DNA of 64,000 bases from Zygnema cylindricum (Eukaryota; Streptophyta; Zygnematophyceae; Zygnematales; Zygnemataceae), in assembly GCA_037447655.1 (NCBI GenBank), contig JBBHKE010002838.1, forward strand, positions 237,073 through 301,072, in the 5' to 3' direction. Both the position numbers and the translations under genes were made by a program. The notes below the pieces were generated by a model that was not told where the DNA came from, ran no database searches, and saw nothing but the letters and a program-made list of their open reading frames with translations. This document shows positions 45,132-55,712 of this stretch, one piece after another. Numbering within the stretch: the stretch's first letter is position 1; every line of letters begins with the position of its first letter.

Positions 45132-45864
45132 TGCAACACTGAGACCTCTATAGGTCCTCACAATAGGCAGCTCACACAAAGCCCTAGGATAACGTTGACC
45201 CCTTGTATTTTCAACAAAAAAAACAGCCACCTTGGTGGACAATAACTTTGACGAGCTTAACCCTTTTGAAGACAAGACTCCCCCAATTCGATAGCAAAAA
45301 AAATGGCTTAATTTTCTCCCTTGAGCAGTAAGTTATGATGGGTCAAAGTTTACCTTTTGTACAGAAGCACTCTGGGAGAGAGGCTACCTACCTAAGATTT
45401 TACTAAGTCCTAAACCCCTCTATAAGCCCTCCATTACTAAAGTAGGACACTAATCAAATCACCGTATCTTACAAAAAGATACTGGTGCCGGAGTACTTTT
45501 TGTATGGTCATTGTACGGCATGGCAAAAAAGTTGATGCGTGCCAAATCCATACTCGTTCTAAAATTCTCCGGAGATGCCGCAAGCAACTGAGATGTCGCC
45601 ACGTGCCCTTCGGTGTGGCGATGACCGAAAACTGCCAAAACGCCCACTCCGTGATATAGGCTTCTATCGCGGCCGTCCAATCAAAACCGACTTTTAATTC
45701 TAGTTGTTGAAACAAATGTGCCATATATGTGTTTTGTGCTGTACCCTAATTCGTACTATACTTAATCGCTTATATAAACTATGAATTCGTTCTTTCCATT
45801 AAATGAATTTCTCAACCTGTTTATGTTTGAGTAATTATCATACCCTTTATATCTTAGCATTGGT

Positions 45865-45945
45865 CCTAGACTTTAGGACAAAGCTAACGGCTACTTTGAC
45901 GGACGGTAGGTATGTGGATCAAATCTTGGGTTCGTTAAACATTTT
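45865..45945 (+). promoter_or_regulatory. tRNA-like Pol III unit in E1 LTR
   Basis: TAGACTTTAGG (45867-45877), B-box-like GGATCAAATCT (45916-45926), T4 at 45942-45945. Confidence 0.5.
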
Positions 45946-46169
45946 GGTAAATCTACCATGATTTTGCTGCCTATCTCTCTAGAGAGCTTAAGCAACCATG
46001 GCTCTAGCTTCCTTCTAGCTTCCTTTCTAGCCTTCAGTGACAACGACAAGTGTGGGGGGTGGAGAGAGGAGTTAGAGGCAGATTGCCTCTACTTCTTTTC
46101 TGTTTTTATGTCACATTCTTAACCTAGAAAATATCCAAAGAAAATATTATTTTCTACACTCCCTTTATT

Positions 46170-46833
46170 TTATAGTCACTTTTTAATTTAGGACCACACT
46201 TCTCTCTGCAAAAAAATAACTTAGGGGAAGGTATAGGTTTGGTCATCATATCTGCAACCATCTCACTATCTGGTCTTTACTCTAAGCTGAATATCTTGTT
46301 TTTTACCTTCTTTTTAACAGAGCTAAGTCTAATGTCTATGTTTTTGCTTTGAAATGATGTTTGGGATTGGCAACAATGGCAACGGCTGCCAGATTATCAC
46401 AAAAGATTTTTTGCACACCACTTTTAACATGTCCAAGTTCACCAAGCGAAGATTTCACCCACATCAATTTTTTTAGAGCAGAGCAAAAGGCCATATACTT
46501 AGCATCCATTGTGGAATCAGCAATATCCTTTTGCTGTTTGGTGCTCTAAGAGCAAGCCTCGTTACCCACATACAATACATATCTAAAAGTACATCTCTTT
46601 ATAGGAGCGTCCCCATAACTGGCATCACTCCAAGTGGTGATGTTAGTATTGTCCCCACCCAAATGCAACCATACATCTCTTGTCCCTATGAGATATCTAA
46701 GGACTCTTTTAGCTCGTTCCCAATCTTTCTAAGTGGGAGCATTCAGAATCCTACTTAGTACTCCTACAGCTGCAACTATATTTCCAGCGAGTACAATTCA
46801 AAAAATAGATTAGGCTGCCCACTACTTAACTAT
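46170..46833 (-). pseudogene. E1 RNase H and RT end, broken
   Basis: On the minus strand: SDASYGDAPIKRCTFRY-like sequence near 46590-46620, DIADSTMDAKYMAFCSALKK-like near 46450-46520, and an end with ADMMTKPIPSPK-type residues near 46230. It aligns with E2 57000-57620 throughout. In-frame stops are frequent. Confidence 0.7.
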
Positions 46834-48215
46834 TGTCATGCACGATTATATTTATTGCCTATGAAGGATTTTCGACCCTATTACTACTTCGTTGGATGTG
46901 GTTTCGGACCAATTTTGGAGTTGGTCAATATTGAGCACGCAGGGCACCAAAAGCCATTTTTGAGAGACGATTATGATCACACTGATTATTTTTTTGTTAT
47001 GTAATCGAACGCTCTATTAAAGTCTATGTAGCATAGCTAATAAAACTATATTTCACTTAATTTGGATAATTAGGCTACAAGATATGTGAGGTCAAAGTAG
47101 TGTTTTGGTGCAGATTGTAGAAACTTTGACGTTCAATATCTTTTTAACGGCTGGGTTAAACATGCTGTATTTTATATTGATAGATAGAATTTTTTAATAT
47201 CTTTCTATTGAATGTTTGTTTGGATTGATCAGATAGAAATTATTAGAGATAGGGCATTTTCTGTAAACTGCATAATCTAGGTTAATTATTGACTTTTTGA
47301 AGTAATGATTGCTTTTGCCGGTTGGAAATTAGTACAGGCTGTCCAACCGACTTTTCATAAGTCAGAATTTCTGACGTTTTCGGGTTTCTGTAAACTGCAT
47401 AATCTAGGTTAATTATTGACTTTTTGAAGTAATGATTGCTTTTGCCGGTTGGAAATTAGTACAGGCTGTCCAACCGACTTTTCATAAGTCAGAATTTCTG
47501 ACGTTTTCGGGAAATAAACATAGAATGAGTCTCAGTCAGAATTTTTGATGTTTTCGGGAAATAAACATAGAATGAGTCCCGTAGTGTCAGATTTTGATGC
47601 TAAGTATTAGTTCTAAGTACTTTAGGTTGTTGGAATTCAATATTTTCTTGGAAAATGAAGGCTAAGAACTGTCTCTCAGTTCTGTCGCCTTCCAAAACCT
47701 GAACTCACCAGAAAAGAGCTATTTTTCCAGCCTCTCTTATGCCATCTTTGGATCATGTTGGAATTGCCTTCCAGCTAGTCAATTTGTGTCTTGTTTGGCA
47801 ACAATGATACTTCGGGCTTTCTGATTGCAATAGTCCTTGGGATTCTAAAGAAGGGAGTTGGACGGATCCCTGATTGGGAGGGATCCGTGGGGTTTCGGGA
47901 CCTTTGGAGTCTGATCACGGGAGTTTGAGTTTTTCCGTGGCCTCAGTTTGCTCCTCTGGGTGGGTCAAAACCCTTATTAAGTTAGCATTTGGGGACGCTT
48001 GAAGGTTACTTATTTTGTGCTTAATTCTTTGGAATATGTTTATGTATTGTGGTGAATGGCTTCTTTTTGAGTAGGGCAGGAGGCAATATTGTTAATTCCG
48101 CAGAGATCACTGTCCTAAATGTTATGGTAGCCTAAATTATTTCCATTTTGATTTGATTTGTTAATTCCCAGGATTAGGGTTATGGTTGACTTTCTTTTGT
48201 TTAAAGTTGTTAGCA
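46834..48215 (-). repeat. Gypsy LTR I, inserted in E1
   Basis: Plus-strand ends TGTCATGCACG and GTTGTTAGCA. On the minus strand a purine-rich tract, AGCTTGGTGGGCTA, directly precedes the LTR start TGCTAAC, so this is the 3' LTR of a minus-strand element. The start TGTCATGC is shared with LTR H at 60006. It contains a perfect 127-bp tandem duplication. Confidence 0.6.
47258..47511. repeat. Perfect 127-bp tandem duplication
   Basis: 47258-47384 equals 47385-47511 base for base by eye. Directly after, a ~46-bp unit with TTTTCGGGAAATAAACATAG is also doubled (to 47580). Confidence 0.92.
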
Positions 48216-48253
48216 TAGCCCACCAAGCTTGATGATATTAAAGCTCACGATTA
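48142..48253. repeat. Inverted repeat arm, left
   Basis: 112 bp whose reverse complement is at 48680-48791 with about three mismatches. It covers the end of a reading frame (NREL-stop), the polypurine tract and the first 75 bp of LTR I. Confidence 0.88.
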
Positions 48254-48534
48254 GAAGAAGGAGTATGTGAAGCCCTTCTAGTTGGTGGAAATGGTCGAGA
48301 TGCTCGTCTTCGCTCGACATATTCGGCTAGAGTGGGGAAATCTTCAGTGGACATCCCAATAGGTGGAGTGGACGGAAGTGGAAAAATTGGGGGAGGAATT
48401 GGGAAATTTGGAATGTCTTGTCCTCCACCTGTAGGGGAAACTGATGGCACCGATGACATCCCCGAATCTGCAGAAATTTGGCCAGCCCTCCGGGAGGAAG
48501 AGCTAGTTTCACCCATTTCCGGGGTTCGAAACAT
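48238..48534 (-). CDS. Unknown Ser/Pro-rich C-terminal protein fragment of element I
   Basis: 98 codons in one frame: MFRTPEMGETSSSSRRAGQ, a Gly/Pro-rich middle (PIPPPIFPLPSTPP), then TEDFPTLAEYVERRRASRPF and an NREL end. The stop lies 23 bp before the LTR I start, so this is the last protein of the minus-strand element, not a host gene. I do not recognise a domain; gypsy elements rarely end with such a low-complexity protein. The N-terminus may lie further upstream, but 48535-48680 shows no clear frame. Confidence 0.4.
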   Translation of the reverse strand: MFRTPEMGETSSSSRRAGQISADSGMSSVPSVSPTGGGQDIPNFPIPPPIFPLPSTPPIGMSTEDFPTLAEYVERRRASRPFPPTRRASHTPSSNREL

Positions 48535-48679
48535 GTCTCTACGTGGTGCCCCCCCACCTCCCTTCTATTCCAACATCCATCTATATTTTTTTTTGACATT
48601 TTCAAATATAAATAAACTGAAATCAAAGACACAAGTGCACCTTATAAAACACAACAATGCACGGTCTCTCAGTTCTGTC

Positions 48680-48791
48680 TAACCGCGAGCTTTAATATCA
48701 TCAAGCTCGGTGGGCTATGCTAACAACTTTAAACAAAAGAAAGTCAACCATAACCCTAATCCTGGGAATTAACAAATCAAATCAAAATGGA
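48680..48791. repeat. Inverted repeat arm, right, ending at gap
   Basis: Plus-strand copy of the I element tail (NREL-stop, polypurine, LTR start TGCTAAC at 48718). It ends exactly at the run of Ns. Confidence 0.88.
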
Positions 48792-48801
48792 NNNNNNNNN
48801 N
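48792..48801. other. Assembly gap (10 N)
   Basis: Ten Ns. The LTR entered at 48718 does not continue on the far side, so an unknown length is missing or the join is wrong. Confidence 0.98.
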
Positions 48802-48941
48802 CATGTGAGTCAAAATACTTTTAAATGGAGACTTATAGAGTGTCTAGACACTCGTCTTAATTCACTTTAAAATACACACACAAAGAAACATACTATAGAT
48901 GTGGCACCATCTAAACATCCTGATAAAACAGGGACTCAAAT

Positions 48942-49789
48942 TTTTGTTTTGAGACAACTGCTGGTACTGAAGATGAAGAAGAAGCAGCAGTAGTAGTCAT
49001 TGTAGAACAAAACAAGAGAGGAAGCTTCCACAAATACCAATGGCAAAACAACAACTTTGACAGACAATAACTTTAAACTCAGGGACAAAATAGTCCTACA
49101 AATCTACCACGGTGTAGATATCATACAAAGAAACACACACATAAAATTTCACTTAATTCTGCTCACAGATCTGTGAGATATTCAGAGGTGAATTTTCATA
49201 AAACTGAGTGTACAGTTTTTCATATCATTTGTTCCTAATGAATCAAAATTTACTAAGTCCTACTTCTATACACTGAAACTACACTAAGCTGTACGGAGGC
49301 ATTCCAGCCGTACATCTAACATTCTAACACAACAAATACTGTGAGTATACCTGTATACTGAAGGTATGTCATAAATCACATTCTCAACACTAAACAACTA
49401 ATTCACCATAGACAAAATTCAGTTCTACCAAATATTTACACCGAAGTTCCGACAACGTAAAGTGATAGTGATCTAGTCATACCTCGTCATTATTTGTTGG
49501 CGGGGGCAATCAGCCGTCCGATTAGAGGATTTGGCACCATAGATTTGACTTCACAAAGTACCGTGGTCCCGCCGAATTTCCGTACGTCCACGGAGGACAT
49601 ACTCACGCATTTCTCTCAAGTAACGGCGCGTGTCCCAAGTGTGAATGAACCGTGAACTCCCAACTTCATTATCACACTAATTCTGGTAAGTACTGAACCG
49701 AACTCAACCAAAAATGACTTAAGTCCTGAACTGCTCTCTCTCCCTCACAGCTGAGGAATAGAGAGGACTAAAGCTTTCTAAAAACAACA
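48942..49789 (-). repeat. B2 3' LTR
   Basis: Matches 53863-54708 along its length. The gag start region (MTTTAASSSSSVPTVVSEQ-like) is repeated here as a dead copy; the terminal CA is mutated to AA. Confidence 0.88.
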
Positions 49790-49812
49790 CTCCCCTAAAG
49801 CTTTAGACTCTG

Positions 49813-52800
49813 CTAGTCACTCAGTCCACATGCCTCTCTACAGAACTTCAGTTTGGGTGCAGGTAAGGGTTTCGTCATCATATCAGCCACCATTTGCTCA
49901 TCCGGTAAATAACTCAAGTTCAGGACTTTTTCCATCACCTTTTCTCTTACAAAATGTAGCTTGATATCAATGTGCTTACTCTTAAAGTGATGACTAGGAT
50001 TAGATGCAATAGCGATTGCTACCTGATTGTCACACAATACTATCAATGGTCCAGATTGCATAAAGAAAAGCTCTTGGAGAAGAGAATTTACCCGAAGTAA
50101 CTCATTAACTGCTGAGCTGGCAGCCATGTACTCAGCCTCTATGGTAGACTGAGCTGTTACCTTCTTAAGTTTGCTGCTCCAGCATCAAGTTCCACTTCCG
50201 ATTTTCAGAATGTATGCGGTGGTGGAGCGTCGGTTGGGCATATCTCCGTAGCTCGCATCGGTCCATGTATGAATTTTGACTTTCTCTCCACCGAGAGAGA
50301 GTCTAAGATTTCGAGTTCCTGCAAGATAGCGAAGAACTCTCTTTGCTGCCTCATAGTCCGACTTCCTCTGATTTTGCAGGCTTCGGCTCAAGGCTCCAAC
50401 TGTGATTGCGATATCCGAACGAGTACAGTTCATGAAATAGATGAGGCTTGCGACAATCTGCATGTAAGGAATGGAGTACATAGAATCTGCCTCCCCTGGA
50501 TCAAAAAAATCATCAACCGAAACACCACCATCCGTTTCCGTACCCTCACACTTCTGCTTGAATTCCATAGGGGTGGCACTCCCCTTTGCTTCTGACATAC
50601 CAAAATTTTCTAGCATGTTCTAGATTGCTTTTTTCTGAGTTAGATAAATAATTCTTTGTTTCCTATCTCTTTCTACATGAATTCCTAGAATATACTTAGC
50701 CTCACCCAAGTCTTTCATTTCAAACCGAGAATTCAGATGTGATTTTATTTTATTAATTTCATTGATAGATTTGCTAATCAATATCAAATCATCTACATAT
50801 ACTGCCACATAAATCACTCTATCCTCACCTTGCATTACATAGATTGAGTGATCAGAATTGATCTTGGTAAAGCCAAGATTGGTTAAAAACTCATCTAACT
50901 TCAGGTTCTATTGTCTCGGAGCCTGTTTCAGACCATACAAGGACTTCAACAGTTTACTGACCAGATTTTCTTTCCCTTTTTTTGCATACATCTCTCGCTG
51001 CTTTATATAAATTACTTCTTCCAAATCACCATGCAAGAAAGTCGTCTTACCGTCCATCTGATGCAATCCCATATCCTCTATTGCTGCAAGAGACAACAAA
51101 ACTCTAACAATAGGAAAGCGAACCACATGAGAGAAGGTCTCTTCCTAATCGATTCCCTCCTTCTGACTAAATCCCTTAGCGACCAATCTAGCTTTATATC
51201 TCTCAATTGTATTATCAGGATTTAATTTTAATTTGAAGACCCACTAACAATCGATAGCTTTCCGTTTCGGTGGGAGCTCCATAAGTTCCCAAGTTTGGGC
51301 TTCCATGATTGACTTTATCTCATCATTTCCAGCCGAGATCCTATGATCCTTTACAGGAACCGAAAAGGCTTCTTGAATAGGTTGCGCCTCCCCTGTGCTT
51401 GCAGAAAAAGCACTCTCCACTCGGTCGCCTCGAAGACGGTTGCTTTGCCTTCTTCCCCTCGGAAAATTTGACGCGAGAACTATTGGTCCCCTAGTGTTCC
51501 GCAGAGGGTGTGTAGTGATAGGAGCAGCTCCGAAAGCACGATCCGACGGCCCAGAGACATTCGGAAGAGAGGTAGAGAAAGTAGAAGGAGATGGAGTAAA
51601 AGGTACCTACTCAAGAATGATATACTCTTGTATTTTCTCATTCCTTTCAGCCGCATCCATACTAAAAACATCCACAGATTGACTCTCTTCTTTAATCTGA
51701 ATATCCCTGGCTGTCTGAAGGCATCCTCTCCGAGGGTTATACACTCTATAGCCTGCAGATTCATCATCATAGCCTAAGAAAACACCTGGTACAGATTTTG
51801 AACTAAGCTTCCAATTAGGAAGATTATCCAAGATAAAGCATTTGCTATCGAAGACTCTAAAATGACCAACATTTTGTTTTATGCCTGTCCATACTTCATA
51901 AGGTGTTTTACCCTTAACAGCTCGGGTTTCTACTCTATTTTTGATGTAGGAAGCACAATGAAAAGCTTCCCCCCAAAACATTGGATCCACACCTTTATCG
52001 GCCATCATAGAGCGGGCATATTGAATCAAAGTTCGATTAAGTCTCTCGGCCACACCATTTTGTTCCGGTGTGTACGGAGCAGTAAATTCACGAGAGGTGC
52101 CATTTTCTTTAAAGAAATCAGCAAAGGCTTGGGATACATACTCTCCACCATTATCTGTCCGCAAAGCAAGAAAAGATTTGCCGTGAAGTTTCTCCGCCCA
52201 GATTTTGTAGTGATGAAAGTGAGTGAAGACTTCGCTCTTCTCTTTCATGAAGAATAAGCGACTGTACCAAGAGTAGTCATCTGTAAAGGTGACAAAATAG
52301 CGGCTGCCACCAAGAGAGAGAACTTTGGAAGGGCCGAAGACATCAGAGTGAATAATACCAAGGAGATCTGTGGCTCGATGATCAGAAACTTGTGGGAGGG
52401 GAAGCTTGTGAAGCTTTCCGAGAGCACAACCATCACAAACATGAGACTATTTTTGACAGAGCTTGACTCCCTCTATCATATCATTGTTTATCATCTTAGT
52501 AAGTCTCTCATGATGCACATGACCAAGTCTTTTACGCCACAAAACATTATGATATAAGACACTGGAGTAAGCAAAATCAATTTTATTAGCCAGGTCCATG
52601 CGGTACAAATAGTTTGGGCCTCTAGTTCCTACTACAGCTACTCTTCCATCCTTGCTCACTATTTTTTTGCCATTTTTCTGGAGAACCTCAAAGCCTTTGC
52701 TTTCAGCTACAGACGTAGAAAACATATTTTTCTTAAACTTTGGAACATACAAGACATCGGACAAAGTTCTCATAACAACCTTTCCATCTATCACACAATC

Positions 52801-53921
52801 CATATCTAAATTTCCTTTGGCATTTGATTGAACACCATAGCCACAAGCATAAAAGATCTGACGTAAAGGAATAGAAGACATCTCCTTAAACCAAGACTTG
52901 TTCCAACATATGTGTGAAGAGCTGTCCGAATCCATTATCCATCCGAGGTCCTTTCTCCTTCCATCATGTCGAGTTTAGCAAGAGCAAAGAACTCATTGTC
53001 ATCAGTTTTAGGAAAACTGGTCACATCCGGTTTTTCTTTCTTGATCTTCTTCTTCTCCAATTCCGTATCCTCCGCTAAAAAAGCAACAGTTTTATTTGGG
53101 GGTCTTTGATGAATAGAAGGTCCGCGATGTCTCTATCCTTTTCGGAAGATACCTGTTTCAAGAGCTTTTATATACAAAGGACAAGCCCTGAAGGAGTGAC
53201 CATCAGTATAGCAATAAACACATTTCTCAAACTAGGGATTAAACTCATTCCCTTGATATCAACTTTCTCTCTGAAATTGAGCAGTGAAGGCTACAGCTGG
53301 TTTCCCAAGTCCTAAAACTGTTTGAGCTTCTTCTTACAAGATAAACTCTATAGCTGTTTGCAAAATCCAAAGAGGTTTAGACAAATTCTTCATTTCATCT
53401 GAGGCTCTTATATATTCACTAGGTAGCCCCTTTAAGAGAATCATGGCCTGATGATAAGGGGAGAAAGTCCCCCCAGGACATGCATTTTCTGATTATAACC
53501 TTCGAAACCGATTAGTGTATTCCACCATGCTACCGCCTGTGTACTTATACTCATAGATCTGACCAGTAGTCATAATCTCATGCTGGTCATTAGCTCTAAC
53601 ATAAGAAGATTTCAAAACATCCCACAAATCTGATGCCTTTGTAACATTAATATATGTCATATGCAATTCTTTTGATATCATAAGCTTCACTAAATGCAAA
53701 GCTTGGTCATTTTTTTGATCAAAGCTGGCATCAGATTCTGCCAAGGATCCATTTAACACATCAATAAGTTTCACTTGCTTTAAGTAAGACTTAACCAAAT
53801 CTGCCCAATACAGATATTCACGTACATCCAAGACCGGAATTCGTGAAGGTGGGCCAATGACCTGTTGTTCTGAGACAACTGTTGGTACTGAAGATGAAGA
53901 AGAAGCAGCAGTAGTAGTCAT
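49813..53921 (-). pseudogene. B2 gag-pol polyprotein, broken
   Basis: Read from 53921: gag MTTTAASSSSSVPTVVSEQQ, VIGPPSR over the PBS, then EYLYWADLVKSYLKQ and KLMISKELHMTY to 53493. A decayed zinc-knuckle region follows (53000-53480). Protease remnant DSDSSSHICW (about 52930). Integrase: VLWRKRLGHVHHERL (about 52530), then MKEKSEVFTHFHHY (52248) with LRTDNGGEYVS, EQNGVAERLNRTL and KLSSKSVPGVFLGYDDE to about 51607. RT pieces 50908-51250 and YVDDLILISK (about 50790). RNase H 49813-50616 (TDASYGDMPNRRSTTAY, ADMMTKPLPAPKL). Stops or shifts near 52445, 51605, 51120, 50905, 50617 and 50180. The integrase run of 213 codons is intact. Confidence 0.9.
53848..53862 (-). promoter_or_regulatory. B2 primer binding site, two mismatches
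   Basis: GGTCATTGGCCCACC on the minus strand, against GGTTATGGGCCCACC elsewhere. It is next to the LTR end ACAACA. Confidence 0.7.
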
Positions 53922-54708
53922 TGTAAAACAAAACAAGAGAGGAAGCTTCCACAAATACCAATGGCAAAACAACAATTTTGACAGAAAATAACTTTCAACT
54001 CATGGACAAAATAGTCTTACAAATATACCACGGTGTAGGTATCATACAAAGAATCACAAACATAAAATTTCACTTAATTCTGCTTATAGATGTGTGAGAT
54101 ATTTAGAGGTGAATTTTCTTAAAACTGAGAGTACAGTTTTTCATATCATTTGTTCCTAATGAATCAAAATTTACTAAGTCCTACTTCTATACACTGAAAC
54201 TACACTAAGCTGTACGGAGGCATTCCAGCCGTACATCTAACATTCTAACACAACAAATACTGTGAGTATACCTGTATACTGAAGGTATGTCATAAATCAC
54301 ATTCTCAACACTAAACAACTAATTCACTACAGACAAAATTCTGTTCTACCAAATATTTACACCGAAGTTCCGACAACGTAGAGTGATAGTGATCTAGTTA
54401 TGCCTTGTCAGTATTTGTTGGCGGAGGCTGTCAACCGTCCGATTAGAGGATTTGGCACCATAGATGTGACTTCACAAAGTACTGTGGTCTCGCCGAATTT
54501 CCGTACGTCCACGGAGGATATACTCACGCATTTCTCTCAAGGGACGACGCGTGTCCCAAGTGTGAATGAACCATGAACTCCCAACTTCACTGTCACACTA
54601 ATTTTTGTAAGTACTGAACCTAACTCAATCAAAAATGACTTAAGTTGAACAACTCTCTCTCCCTTACAGCTGAGGCATAGAGAGGACTAAAGCTTTCTAA
54701 ATATAACA
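53863..54708 (-). repeat. B2 5' LTR
   Basis: Minus strand TGTTATATTTAGAAAGC to GAACAACA. Gag ATG at 53921-53919, 59 nt inside the LTR end. Confidence 0.88.
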
Positions 54709-55498
54709 GAAGGTTGTTTTAGTTTTTGTTACGTCATCAATGTTGTTTGGTCTTGTACGGTAGTTGCAACACTGAGACCTCTATAGGTCCTCACAATAGG
54801 CAGCTCACACAAAGCCCTAGGATAACGTTGACCCCTTGTATTTTCAACAAAAAAAACAGCCACCTTGGTGGACAATAACTTTGACGAGCTTAACCCTTTT
54901 GAAGACAAGACTCCCCCAATTCGATAGCAAAAAAAATGGCTTAATTTTCTCCCTTGAGCAGTAAGTTATGATGGGTCAAAGTTTACCTTTTGTACAGAAG
55001 CACTCTGGGAGAGAGGCTACCTACCTAAGATTTTACTAAGTCCTAAACCCCTCTATAAGCCCTCCATTACTAAAGTACTTTACTAATGAAATCACTATAT
55101 ATCTTACAAAAAGGTACTGGTGCCGGAGTACTTTCTGTACGATCATTGTACAGCATCGCCAAAAATTTGATTTGTGCCAAATTCAGACTCGTTCTAAAAT
55201 TCTCCGGAGATGCTGCAAGAAACCTAGATGTCGCCACGTGTCCTTCAATGTGGCGGTGACCGAAAACTGCCAAAATGCCCACTCCGTGATATAGGCTCCT
55301 ATCGTGGCCGTTCGATCAAAACCGACTTTTAATTCTAGTTGTTCAAACAAATGTGCCATATATTTGTTTTGTGCAGTACCTGAATCCGTACTATACATAA
55401 TCGCTTTTAGAAACTATGAATTCGTTCATTCCGTTAAATGAATTTCTCAACCTCTTTATGTTTAATAATTATCATACCCTATATATCTTAACATTGGT

Positions 55499-55579
55499 CC
55501 TAGACTTTAGGACAAAGCTAACGGCTACTTTGACGGACGGTAGGTATGTGGATCAAATCTTGGGTTCGTTAAACATTTT
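55499..55579 (+). promoter_or_regulatory. tRNA-like Pol III unit in E2 LTR
   Basis: TAGACTTTAGG (55501-55511), GGATCAAATCT (55550-55560), T4 at 55576-55579. Identical in its boxes to E1. Confidence 0.5.
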
Positions 55580-55712
55580 GGCATATCTACCAAGATTCTG
55601 TTGCCTATCTCTCTAGAGAGCTTAAGCAACCATGGATTTAGCTTCCTTCTAGCTTCCTTTCTAGCCTTCAGTGACTACGGCAAGTGTGGGGGGTGGAGAG
55701 AGGAGTTAGAGG

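Larger units (their letters stand above)
45132..46833 (-). mobile_element. Copia element E1, 3' part
   Basis: 3' LTR 45132-46158 (1027 bp; minus strand TGTAGAAAATAATA to GTGTTGCA), polypurine GGGAG, then RNase H. It stops at 46833, where a gypsy LTR (I) begins. The LTR is nearly identical to E2 over at least 310 bp at its low-coordinate end. Confidence 0.8.
48942..54708 (-). mobile_element. Copia element B2, full outline
   Basis: Minus strand. 5' LTR 53863-54708 (846 bp), PBS 53848-53862, gag-pol 49813-53921, polypurine CTTTAGGGGAG (about 49790-49800), 3' LTR 48942-49789 (848 bp). Both LTRs contain the first 19 codons of gag. The flanks CAAAT and GAAGG do not match, so no TSD; the right flank is the E2-side duplicated segment. 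Confidence 0.88.

Noticed and set aside
47664-47684. Hairpin AGAACTG-TCTCT-CAGTTCT as an insertion end, with a 16-bp match at 48664
   Set aside because: The shared string GTCTCTCAGTTCTGTC is short and its context differs; no element edge could be built on it.
48332-48682. 116-codon plus-strand frame
   Set aside because: Antisense to the element I terminal frame and runs into the inverted repeat; treated as a shadow.
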